A stretch of 12,398 nucleotides of DNA from Fimbriimonadales bacterium (GTDB lineage: Bacteria; Armatimonadota; Fimbriimonadia; Fimbriimonadales; GBS-DC), in the NCBI GenBank assembly GCA_026416655.1, contig JAOAES010000068.1, positions 1 through 12,398 on the forward strand. Direction: 5' to 3'. The translations under genes were made by a program, and so were the position numbers. The stretch's first letter is position 1. Every line of letters begins with the position of its first letter. Shown here one piece after another: positions 1 through 6,199 of the stretch. Under the pieces are notes generated by a model. The model did not search any database, was not told the origin of the DNA, and was given only the letters and a program-made list of their open reading frames with translations.

Positions 1-719
1 TTCGCAATCTGCTCGAATCGCTTCAGCGTGGTTTCGGGGTCGCCCTCGGCGAAGCGGTCGCCGTGTTGCTCGCGAATGCCCTGCGCAATCTCTTTGACAT
101 ATTCGCCGTGATAGCCGTCTTCGGGCATCGGGGCGGGTTCGCCCAGCAGTTGTCGATAGCGGGTCAGCACCGAGAGCGCGAAGTTGCGGATTTGCGTGGA
201 GTTCTCGCCGTCGTTGATGTAGAACTCGCGTTCGACGGCGTAGCCGGCGGCTTCGTAGATTCGAGCGAGCGTATCGCCGACGGCGGCGTTGCGCCCGTGT
301 CCCAGCGTGAGGGGTCCCGTGGGGTTCGCGCTGACGAATTCGATGAGCACGCGCTTGCCTGCGCCCAGCGTGAGGTTGCCGTACTGTGCGCCCTGCTCCA
401 GAATATGGCGCACCACCTCGCCCGCCCAGTTCGGCTTGAGATAGAAGTTGAGGAATCCCGCGCCTGCGACCTCCACACGCTCGACCCATGCGCTCGATTC
501 AGCGGGTAGGTACTGGCGAATCGCTTCGGCGACCTCGCGGGGGTTGCGCCGTGCCTGCTTCGCTAACAGCATCGCCAGGTTCGCGGCGAAGTCGCCAAAC
601 TGCGGATTGCGGGGCGTCTCGATCTCGAAGTCGGGCAGCGATTCGAACTCCAGCGCGCCCGCCTCCCGCGCGGCGAGCGCCGCCTGCTGCACCCACTCGG
701 CTAACTGCTGGCGTATCAT
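1..719 (-). CDS. argS: Arginyl-tRNA synthetase, N-terminal part (cut by window edge)
   Basis: Class I aminoacyl-tRNA synthetase that charges tRNA-Arg in the cytoplasm. Only the first 239 codons are present; the gene continues beyond position 1. The start is ATG at 717-719. The N-terminal additional domain (about residues 1-115) contains NPQFGDFAANLAM (38-50), typical of ArgS, and is followed by the catalytic-domain signature EFVSANPTGPLTLGHGRN (127-144). The downstream YINDGENSTQIRNF (167-180) is also ArgS-like. Oddity: the first histidine of the HIGH motif appears as Thr138 (TLGH), while His141 is kept. There is no Shine-Dalgarno sequence before the ATG, and a TATAAT box ends only 9 nt upstream, which suggests a leaderless mRNA. 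The identity is secure; the leaderless start is inferred. Confidence 0.96.
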   Translation of the reverse strand, partial: MIRQQLAEWVQQAALAAREAGALEFESLPDFEIETPRNPQFGDFAANLAMLLAKQARRNPREVAEAIRQYLPAESSAWVERVEVAGAGFLNFYLKPNWAGEVVRHILEQGAQYGNLTLGAGKRVLIEFVSANPTGPLTLGHGRNAAVGDTLARIYEAAGYAVEREFYINDGENSTQIRNFALSVLTRYRQLLGEPAPMPEDGYHGEYVKEIAQGIREQHGDRFAEGDPETTLKRFEQIA

Positions 720-728
720 GGAGCGCGA

Positions 729-734
729 ATTATA
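729..734 (-). promoter_or_regulatory. -10 box of argS promoter (GGTATAAT)
   Basis: On the minus strand the sequence reads AGGTATAAT, a perfect -10 hexamer preceded by GG. Exactly 9 nt separate it from the argS ATG, so transcription should begin within about three bases of the start codon. No good TTGACA-like -35 box is visible 16-18 bp upstream. Confidence 0.7.
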
Positions 735-761
735 CCTGTCGGCGTTCCATGTTGCCCAGAC

Positions 762-781
762 CGTCGGCGCGGACGCCGACG
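762..781. repeat. Perfect GC-rich hairpin upstream of argS
   Basis: Arms CGTCGGCG (762-769) and CGCCGACG (774-781) pair perfectly around a 4-nt CGGA loop in the gap between rraB and argS. The hairpin could end the rraB transcript, but no run of U follows. Its right arm is part of the 19-bp sequence that recurs at 4664-4682. Confidence 0.7.
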
Positions 782-789
782 CTACGCGC
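771..789 (+). repeat. 19-bp intergenic repeat, copy 1
   Basis: GGACGCCGACGCTACGCGC occurs here on the plus strand and identically on the minus strand at 4664-4682, both times between genes. This is a sign of a small dispersed REP-like repeat family. Part of it forms the arm of the hairpin at 762-781. Confidence 0.65.
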
Positions 790-795
790 GCCGTG

Positions 796-1107
796 CTATC
801 GTTTCACTGGCACGCCCCAGCCGTCGTATTCCCCGCCGAACGCCGCCGCGATGTTCTCCAGAAACTCGATGCGCCGTTCCAGCTCTGTAGCGTCAGGGCG
901 ATGGTAGGCGTAGACGACAACCACCCAGTCTCCATTCGTCGCGGGACCTGCCTCAGCCTGATAACCTGCGTCTTGCAGCGCCAGCGCAGCGAAGCCCGCC
1001 AGTCGTTCGTCTTCGAAGTAGAGGAAATGCTCAAACGGACACACAGCGTCGGGACTTACGCCTGTATCCAGCATGTACTGCAACGCCATCCAGTCGTCAG
1101 CTCGCAT
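796..1107 (-). CDS. rraB: RraB-family protein (ribonuclease E inhibitor family)
   Basis: Small 103-residue cytoplasmic protein. The pattern FEHFLYFEDERLAGFAALAL (25-44), a beta strand around WVVVVYAYH (61-69) and the ending GGEYDGWGVPV (91-101) match the RraB family (PF06877). E. coli RraB binds RNase E and lowers its activity; the role in other phyla is largely untested. The start ATG at 1105-1107 has an AGGGGGT ribosome-binding site 5 nt upstream (1113-1119) and its own -10 box at 1126-1131. The gene follows an ECF sigma gene by 43 bp. Family assignment is strong; the RNase E target is inferred from homology only. Confidence 0.82.
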   Translation of the reverse strand: MRADDWMALQYMLDTGVSPDAVCPFEHFLYFEDERLAGFAALALQDAGYQAEAGPATNGDWVVVVYAYHRPDATELERRIEFLENIAAAFGGEYDGWGVPVKR

Positions 1108-1125
1108 GCATTACCCCCTGAAGGT

Positions 1126-1131
1126 AGTATA
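1126..1131 (-). promoter_or_regulatory. -10 box of rraB promoter (GGTATACT)
   Basis: The minus strand reads GAGGTATACTACC in the 43-bp gap between the sigma gene stop and the rraB start. TATACT is one base from the -10 consensus and is preceded by GG like the other promoters in this window. It would give a 5' UTR of about 11 nt that just holds the ribosome-binding site. The 11-bp stretch is also a near palindrome (GGTA/TACC arms). Confidence 0.55.
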
Positions 1132-1150
1132 CCTCACCTATTCCAAAGGG

Positions 1151-1732
1151 CTACGGCTCCTGCTTCAAATAGACCTCCAGTTTCTGGCGGAGTAGTTCGC
1201 GGGCGCGGTGCAGACGCGCCTTCACCGCCGCCTGCGTCAGTCCCAACTTCTCGGCGGTCTCTTCGGTGGACAGCCCCTCGATATCCCGTAGCTGCAGCAC
1301 AGGGCGCAGCGAATCGGGCAGCTCTGCCACCGCCTGCTGCACGCGCTCGCGCAGGTCGTTCTCGATGGCGATGGCTTCGGGATCCTGCGAATACTGGTCG
1401 ATGAGCTGGCGCAGGATCTCCTTGCCCTCGTCGCTGTTGAGCGGGTCGTCGAGCGAGTAGAAGCGGTCCAGGTCGCGTCGGGCGCGGATACAGAGCCGTC
1501 GCGCGATGGTGTAGAGCCACGTGGCGAAGTTGGCGTCGCCGCGAAACTGTTGCAATGCCTTGAAGGCGTTCAAGAGCGCGTCCTGCAATACATCGTGCGT
1601 GGTGTCGGGGTTGCCCCCGCACGCCTTGAGCAGGGAGCGGAACACCTTATCGCGATGGCGCGCCCAGAGCCGGTCAAAGGCGCGGTCGTCGCCCTGTTTC
1701 GCCGCTTCAATCAGGTAAGTGTCTTCAGTCAT
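1151..1732 (-). CDS. ECF-type RNA polymerase sigma factor (sigma-70 family)
   Basis: 193-residue group IV sigma factor that would direct RNA polymerase to a dedicated promoter set. Region 2 spans about residues 10-85 (AFDRLWARHRDKVFR near 18-32; DVLQDALLNAFKALQQF near 47-63; FATWLYTIARRLCIRARRD near 68-86). Region 4 spans about 130-188, with LPDSLRPVLQLRDIEGLS and the helix-turn-helix STEETAEKLGLTQAAVKARL. The start ATG at 1730-1732 lacks a strong ribosome-binding site (only AAGAACAGA), as expected for a gene translated from an upstream operon. It follows the polytopic membrane protein gene by 13 bp. No zinc-finger anti-sigma gene is next to it, which is odd for an ECF factor, so its control must come from elsewhere or from the membrane protein. 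Confidence 0.93.
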   Translation of the reverse strand: MTEDTYLIEAAKQGDDRAFDRLWARHRDKVFRSLLKACGGNPDTTHDVLQDALLNAFKALQQFRGDANFATWLYTIARRLCIRARRDLDRFYSLDDPLNSDEGKEILRQLIDQYSQDPEAIAIENDLRERVQQAVAELPDSLRPVLQLRDIEGLSTEETAEKLGLTQAAVKARLHRARELLRQKLEVYLKQEP

Positions 1733-1745
1733 GGTCTGTTCTTAA

Positions 1746-3377
1746 TTACGGTTGCGGCACGAAGGTCTGCACTTCCCCAGCCTGCAAGGTAAGCGTCGGA
1801 TAGACCACGAGGTTCGCGAAGCGTCGCAGGTACGCGCCGCCCGCGTTGCGTGCCTCGGTTTGCGCCTTGCCCAGCGACTCCAGCCACGCAGGGTTGAACA
1901 CCAACTCGGCGCGCTGGTAGATTTCAGGGTTCAGCGCGTAATCCCACAGCACCACGCGCTTGCCTTCCTGTCGGGCAGTTTGTAAGGTTGTCCGAAAATC
2001 GGTTTCGGGATTGAGCCAGCAGCTGGCGTCGATGGCTTGCGCTTTGCCCGCCGCGTAATAACGCAGCCACTCCGCAATCCGCGTGGAGGCAACCAGCACA
2101 TCACCGTCCCTGATCCCTGTGGAGACCGCTTCCGCTTCCTGACGCTCGCCGTCGTGTTCTGTCGAGCGTAGCGTGGCGGTTTTCATCAGCCCGAACACGA
2201 GCAGCGTGAGCGCAAGGGCAGGAATAACGAGGCTCACCCGCCGTGCATCTTCCTCCACATAGCTGCCCAGCCAGCCGCCCAGCCCAACCAGCGCCCAGAA
2301 CAGCGTCCACAGATAGAACGCCTGTCGGTCGCCCTGCCACAGTACGAGAACCAGTAGCGAGAGCAACAATGCGCCGCCGCCCAGCCCACGTACCGCGCTG
2401 ACCAGCCGATCGGTCGCTACACGCTCCCCTGAGAACTGGAGCGTTCCCAGCACAATCACGCAAATCAGCGCCAGCAGGAGAAAGAAACCCTTAACAAGCG
2501 TGACGAAGCCGCCGCCAAGAACATACTGATACACATCGCGCACGCGGAAGGGCTGTCCCAGCGATAGGAGGAAACCCTGCGCCTGCTCCCCCACCATCCG
2601 CCAGTATAGTCCCGAATAGCGGGGGACATTGATCGCGCTCGTGCCCTCCCCTGTCCAGAACCATTCCACGATGGAGGGCTTGGGACGCACCGCGCCGCCG
2701 ACCTGCACCTGCGCGGGCAGCACAACGAAGTAGACGGCAAGGTAGCCGATGAGCGCGACGCCCAGTGCTGCGCCCAGCAAGCCCGCACCGCCGCCTCGAC
2801 GCATGGCGTTAATCCCCGCCGCGAGCCCAGGGATTAACGCGAACAGGTTCACCAGCCCCAGCAGCCCTGCCATGACGCCCAGGCGCGTTCCGCCCGCTGA
2901 ATCCAGCTCGCGTGCCGCCAGCCAGCGTATCGCGCTCAGCCCCCACCACGCTGTCAGCAATAGCGAAAGCGACGCCACGGGCAGCATCGACGCGCTCACC
3001 CACGCTACATTCGCACCGTAGAACAGAAACGCAATCCAGCCGCTCAACGCCGCACTCAGTCCTGTAAGGCGCAGGATACGAAACAGCACCAGCCCCGAAA
3101 GCCAGACGCTCAGCGCACTCACAACCTGCGCGGCATCCACCAACGGGATGACGAGCTTGAGTGGAAGCGTAACGAGCCACAACAACGCTACGCCCAGCAC
3201 ACTGTGCCCACTCCACCATGTAGTGGAGACACGGCTGAACCCCTCCGACGCCGCCGCAATCTGACGAAGTCCCTCAAAGTCTATATAGTAAGAGCGCAAT
3301 ATGATATTCAGCAGCGCATACAGCGCGCTGAAAACCCACATCCCTATGGGTATCCCATACAGTTCCTTCCTGAGCAT
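1746..3377 (-). CDS. Polytopic membrane protein, GT-C glycosyltransferase-like, unknown substrate
   Basis: 543 residues with about 11 predicted membrane spans (near 10-28, 60-80, 84-103, 107-126, 130-150, 166-189, 198-220, 290-312, 332-347, 354-373 and 381-399) and a soluble C-terminal domain of about 140 residues (403-543). The first loop after span 1 carries Asp33 and Glu35 (YIDFEG). Spans 3-5 have the look of GT-C enzymes that take sugars from polyprenyl carriers, such as the DUF2723/PMT-like group. A hydrophilic loop at 221-285 contains aromatic residues (VEWFWTGEG). The C-terminal domain contains alternating strands (GDVLVAST 425-432; KRVVLWDYA 473-481). The ATG at 3375-3377 has GGAG 7 nt upstream, and the gene starts 4 bp after the dehydrogenase gene. 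A membrane protein is certain; the GT-C assignment is inference, and a signalling role towards the downstream sigma factor is possible. Confidence 0.6.
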   Translation of the reverse strand: MLRKELYGIPIGMWVFSALYALLNIILRSYYIDFEGLRQIAAASEGFSRVSTTWWSGHSVLGVALLWLVTLPLKLVIPLVDAAQVVSALSVWLSGLVLFRILRLTGLSAALSGWIAFLFYGANVAWVSASMLPVASLSLLLTAWWGLSAIRWLAARELDSAGGTRLGVMAGLLGLVNLFALIPGLAAGINAMRRGGGAGLLGAALGVALIGYLAVYFVVLPAQVQVGGAVRPKPSIVEWFWTGEGTSAINVPRYSGLYWRMVGEQAQGFLLSLGQPFRVRDVYQYVLGGGFVTLVKGFFLLLALICVIVLGTLQFSGERVATDRLVSAVRGLGGGALLLSLLVLVLWQGDRQAFYLWTLFWALVGLGGWLGSYVEEDARRVSLVIPALALTLLVFGLMKTATLRSTEHDGERQEAEAVSTGIRDGDVLVASTRIAEWLRYYAAGKAQAIDASCWLNPETDFRTTLQTARQEGKRVVLWDYALNPEIYQRAELVFNPAWLESLGKAQTEARNAGGAYLRRFANLVVYPTLTLQAGEVQTFVPQP

Positions 3378-3381
3378 AGGT

Positions 3382-4599
3382 TCACTCCGTGTAGGTGGCG
3401 ATATGACGCAACAGTTCTTTCACCTCATCGCGCGTGGGCTGAACAGGGTTGAACAGGATGGAGCCGTCGGCGAGGGTCAGGTCGGTCAGTGTCTCCAGGT
3501 CGCTCTCCGAGACCTCCACGCCCACATCGATCAGGTGGGCGGGGATTCCGACCTCGCTCATCAGCTGGCGCACGCGCAGTACGGCGTCTTCCGCAGTGAA
3601 GGCTTTGTCCCACATCCAGCCCTGCACTGTTGCGCCGGGCATGGGCACGACTTCGGCTTCGACGCTGGCGTAGCCCATCACCTGCGCGATTTGTTCGAAG
3701 CGCGGACGCTGGCTCTCCAGATTGAAATGCATCGCGACGGGCAGGGCAAGTGCGCAGCACAAGCCGTGCGGCAGGTCGTACAATCCGCCGATGGCGTGCG
3801 CCATCGCGTGGGCAAGCCCGACCATGCTGTTGTTGAACGCCGCGCCCGCAATCGTGGCAGCAAACGCCATCGCGCCGCGCGCCTCGATATCCGCCGCGCC
3901 ATTTTCCACCGCGCGGGGCAAGTAGCGCGTAATCAGCCGAATCGCCTCGAACGCCAGCAGATCCGAGAATGGGTTCGCTTGCAGGTCGACGATTGCCTCA
4001 ATCGCGTGGGTGAGCGCGTCCATCCCTGTCTGCGCGGTCGCCGCAGGGGGCAGGTTGCGTGTCATTTCGGGGTCGACAATCGCGAGGTGGGGCGCAAGAT
4101 AGCGGCTCAGCACGGGCATCTTCTGATGTTTCGCCGTATCGGTGAACATGGCGATGAAGGTGACCTCGCTGCCTGTGCCCGCGGTAGTGGGGATGGCAAT
4201 CAGCGGTTTGCACGGCGCGGGCACAGTATCCGTGCCTTCGTAGTCGCGCACACGTCCGCCGTGCGTGCGGATGGCGTTAATCAGTTTCGCGCTGTCTATC
4301 ACGCTGCCGCCGCCGACGGCAATAACGACCTCTTTGTCCTGCGCGCGCGGAACCGCCGCCTCGATGCTCTCAATCGTAGGATTGGGCACGACGCCCGTGT
4401 AGAGTTCATAGTGTACGCCTTGCGCCTGCAGCTGCGCCTCCACAGGCTGCGTCAGCCCCGCGCGATGGACGCCCTCGTCCGTCACAATCAGCGCGCTCAT
4501 CCAGTTGTTCAGACCGCACTCAAAGCCCAAGTTCTCCACCGCGCCCTGTCCGAACAGCAAGCGCGTCGGCATCTCGAAACCGAAAATCGTGCTGAGCAT
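3382..4599 (-). CDS. Iron-containing (type III) alcohol dehydrogenase
   Basis: 405-residue cytoplasmic NAD(P)-dependent oxidoreductase of the Fe-ADH family, which interconverts alcohols and aldehydes or ketones. The N-terminal nucleotide-binding domain has the family signature GGGSVIDSAK (96-105) and IPTTAGTGSEVT (136-147). The C-terminal helical domain carries the metal ligands Asp194 and His198 (GMDALTHAIE), His264 (GLAHAMAHAIGG) and His278 (DLPHG); all four match the FucO ligand spacing. Length is normal for the family. The substrate cannot be read from the sequence; the long-chain, 1,3-propanediol and lactaldehyde types are all possible. Only a weak GGAG lies about 18 nt before the ATG. 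It is the first gene of the likely operon with the membrane protein and the sigma factor. Confidence 0.94.
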   Translation of the reverse strand: MLSTIFGFEMPTRLLFGQGAVENLGFECGLNNWMSALIVTDEGVHRAGLTQPVEAQLQAQGVHYELYTGVVPNPTIESIEAAVPRAQDKEVVIAVGGGSVIDSAKLINAIRTHGGRVRDYEGTDTVPAPCKPLIAIPTTAGTGSEVTFIAMFTDTAKHQKMPVLSRYLAPHLAIVDPEMTRNLPPAATAQTGMDALTHAIEAIVDLQANPFSDLLAFEAIRLITRYLPRAVENGAADIEARGAMAFAATIAGAAFNNSMVGLAHAMAHAIGGLYDLPHGLCCALALPVAMHFNLESQRPRFEQIAQVMGYASVEAEVVPMPGATVQGWMWDKAFTAEDAVLRVRQLMSEVGIPAHLIDVGVEVSESDLETLTDLTLADGSILFNPVQPTRDEVKELLRHIATYTE

Positions 4600-4663
4600 A
4601 GCGAAAACAGCGTTTCGACTCCGCAGCGCAGACTCCTGCTAATATCAATCCGCATTTCAAATG

Positions 4664-4682
4664 GCGCGTAGCGTCGGCGTCC
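4664..4682 (-). repeat. 19-bp intergenic repeat, copy 2 (inverted)
   Basis: The minus strand carries GGACGCCGACGCTACGCGC, identical to 771-789 on the plus strand. It lies in the 90-bp gap between the small membrane protein gene and the dehydrogenase gene. The rest of this gap (4600-4689) shows no convincing promoter or ribosome-binding site. Confidence 0.65.
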
Positions 4683-4689
4683 CGCCTCT

Positions 4690-5226
4690 TTAATCGGCAA
4701 ACCGATCGGATGACTCCTGCGCCGGCTCTCCGCCCATCAGTCGTTGCATCACCACGCCGACAGTGAGCATCGCCCAGTAAAGCCCCAACGCCCAGCCGAA
4801 CACAGGGATCCAGACCACAGAGAGAATCAACAGGCTCGTGACCAGCACACACCAGCCAGGGTGCGGCTCGGCGACGCCGAAAGCGAACAACACGCGCTCG
4901 CCCAGCCGCCACGCCAACGCGCCGTAGCCGATAAGAAACGCCAGCGCCAGAAGCAGTGCCACCAGCACGCTCAGCAACTGCATACCGCCTCGCGTTGGAG
5001 ACTCAGGAGGACTATTTTGAGCGATTGCGTTTAGCAACAAGAACAGCAGGAACGCGCCCAGCACCGTGAGCAAGCCCCGTGCGAGAACGCCCCGCTCGTC
5101 GCGGCGAAACTGTGTCATATAACTCGCGGTCAGTCCCCGAAACAGGGCGACATCTACCAAGCCAACGCCTGCCAGCGCAAGATACAAAAACGGTATGCCC
5201 AGAATCCCCTCTACGGTGTCGTTCAT
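4690..5226 (-). CDS. Small polytopic membrane protein, third gene of the ECF sigma operon
   Basis: 178 residues, unrecognised family. Hydrophobic segments lie near 8-30, 48-69, 83-107 and 125-160, the last long enough for two spans, so four or five spans are likely. A charged loop (FRRDERG, 40-46) follows the first span, and the tail GGEPAQESSDRFAD is hydrophilic. The start is ATG 5224-5226, because it forms an ATGA overlap with the anti-sigma stop and has GAGG 6 nt upstream; a longer reading from 5379 would run through the upstream gene and is rejected. Its place in the operon suggests it is co-made with the sigma/anti-sigma pair and may act in envelope sensing or be a target; no function is claimed. 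Confidence 0.82.
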   Translation of the reverse strand: MNDTVEGILGIPFLYLALAGVGLVDVALFRGLTASYMTQFRRDERGVLARGLLTVLGAFLLFLLLNAIAQNSPPESPTRGGMQLLSVLVALLLALAFLIGYGALAWRLGERVLFAFGVAEPHPGWCVLVTSLLILSVVWIPVFGWALGLYWAMLTVGVVMQRLMGGEPAQESSDRFAD

Positions 5227-5630
5227 AGGACGCCTCGCAGCCATATCCAAAGAGTGATTACCCAATCCTGAGCGCGTTCCGTTAATCGGAGCAGCGACTC
5301 GTAGGGCATGAGTTGCTCCCATTCCGGCGGTCGCCACTGACGGCTGTACGCCGTAATCATCAGGGCGACAGGCAGGCACATGGCGAGCGCGAGTCGGAGC
5401 GCGAACTCCGGCTCGCCTTCATTCACGGGAGTAACGGATGCAGGTGCAGGCGCAGGCAGGCAGGGCAGCTCGCGCAGGGCACGCCCGACAGCACTCCACG
5501 CTTTGAGTTTCTCTTGGCAGTTGAAGCAGCCCTCTAAGTGGCGCGTCAGGCGTCCCTGTTCTGCCGCCTCCAGCCACCCCTCGGCGTAGTCGTGCAGCAG
5601 CCGCTCCAGTGATGTACAGTCGTCTCTCAT
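5223..5630 (-). CDS. Zinc-finger (ZAS-type) membrane anti-sigma factor
   Basis: 135-residue single-span protein. The N-terminal cytoplasmic domain has the zinc-binding anti-sigma pattern His31-x3-Cys35-x2-Cys38 (RHLEGCFNC) after helices typical of the family (LLHDYAEGWLEAAEQGRL). A Pro/Ala-rich linker (58-70) leads to one membrane span at about 76-95 (FALRLALAMCLPVALMITAY). The C-terminal 40 residues would face outside and end in an aromatic, amphipathic stretch (DWVITLWIWLRGVL). It would hold the sigma factor encoded just upstream inactive until a signal arrives. Start ATG 5628-5630 overlaps the sigma stop (ATGA), with GGAGG at 5641-5645 inside the sigma gene. The stop overlaps the next start in the same way, pointing to coupled translation. 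Confidence 0.9.
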   Translation of the reverse strand: MRDDCTSLERLLHDYAEGWLEAAEQGRLTRHLEGCFNCQEKLKAWSAVGRALRELPCLPAPAPASVTPVNEGEPEFALRLALAMCLPVALMITAYSRQWRPPEWEQLMPYESLLRLTERAQDWVITLWIWLRGVL

Positions 5631-6169
5631 CCGAGTTCTTCCTCCAGCCAGCGACGCAGGCTCTCCCGCCCGCGATAGAGCCAGGTCTTGACCGTGCCCT
5701 CAGGCACCTCAAGGGCGCGGGCGACCTGCGCCAGGGGCAACTCCTCGTAGTAGTAGAGCAGCATCGCGGTGCGCTGTGCGGCGGGCAGGCGCATCAACAA
5801 GCGTTGTAGCGTGCGTCGCTGCTCACGCTCATACAACCGCTCTTCTACGGTGGGGGCAGGGGGCGTTGCTTTTGCCGCCTGTTCCAGATAGCGCAGCTCC
5901 GTTGCCCGGTCGCGTCGCGCGTTCAGGCAGACTCGCGCTGTGAGACACAAGAGCCAGGTTGAGAACGGCTGCGCTGGGTCATAAAGCGGCAGGCGCGTGT
6001 ACGCGCGCAGGAACGCTTCCTGCATCGCGTCTTCCGCCGCGCTCGCCTCACCCAGAATCCGAAACGCCAGCGAGAACACGCGGTCGCGATAGCGCTCCAC
6101 CAGCGTATCGAACGCCCGCGTGTCACCTTGAAGACACTGCGCCACTAAAGTCGCATCGTCGAGTTTCAT
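5627..6169 (-). CDS. ECF-type RNA polymerase sigma factor with linked anti-sigma factor
   Basis: 180-residue group IV sigma factor. Region 2 covers about residues 8-85 (AFDTLVERYRDRVFSLAFRI; AAEDAMQEAFLRAYTRL; FSTWLLCLTARVCLNARRD), followed by a linker with TPPAPTVEERLYEREQ. Region 4 covers about 118-178 (LPAAQRTAMLLYYYEELPLA, then the helix-turn-helix ALEVPEGTVKTWLYRGRESL). The RpoE-like layout and the anti-sigma gene directly downstream by ATGA overlap suggest a membrane-signal regulon. No Shine-Dalgarno sequence precedes the ATG at 6167-6169. An inverted repeat (6181-6198) sits 11 nt upstream and may be an operator or the terminator of the preceding gene. Confidence 0.94.
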   Translation of the reverse strand: MKLDDATLVAQCLQGDTRAFDTLVERYRDRVFSLAFRILGEASAAEDAMQEAFLRAYTRLPLYDPAQPFSTWLLCLTARVCLNARRDRATELRYLEQAAKATPPAPTVEERLYEREQRRTLQRLLMRLPAAQRTAMLLYYYEELPLAQVARALEVPEGTVKTWLYRGRESLRRWLEEELG

Positions 6170-6180
6170 GGCATTAGGGC

Positions 6181-6198
6181 ACGGATACGACTATCCGT
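6181..6198. repeat. Perfect 7-bp inverted repeat before the ECF sigma gene
   Basis: ACGGATA (6181-6187) and TATCCGT (6192-6198) pair perfectly around CGAC. The repeat fills most of the 30-bp gap between the stop of the secreted protein gene (6200-6202) and the sigma start. No T-run follows, so it is a poor intrinsic terminator. Its minus-strand GTCGTATCC also occurs upstream of the sigma-like gene at 8404. Confidence 0.6.
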
Positions 6199-6199
6199 A

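Noticed and set aside
448..1404. Plus-strand frame covering argS, rraB and sigma gene ends
   Set aside because: It runs across three well-supported minus-strand genes and has a Ser/Arg/Pro-rich composition typical of antisense noise.
3301..4671. Long open frame (456 codons) on the plus strand opposite the alcohol dehydrogenase
   Set aside because: The minus strand has a full Fe-ADH with all metal ligands; the plus reading is Arg/His-rich with no family signature and no ribosome-binding site, as expected from GC-rich antisense frames.
4690..5379. Longer form of the small membrane protein starting at 5379
   Set aside because: Its first 51 residues would lie inside the anti-sigma gene; the ATGA overlap and GAGG site support the start at 5226.
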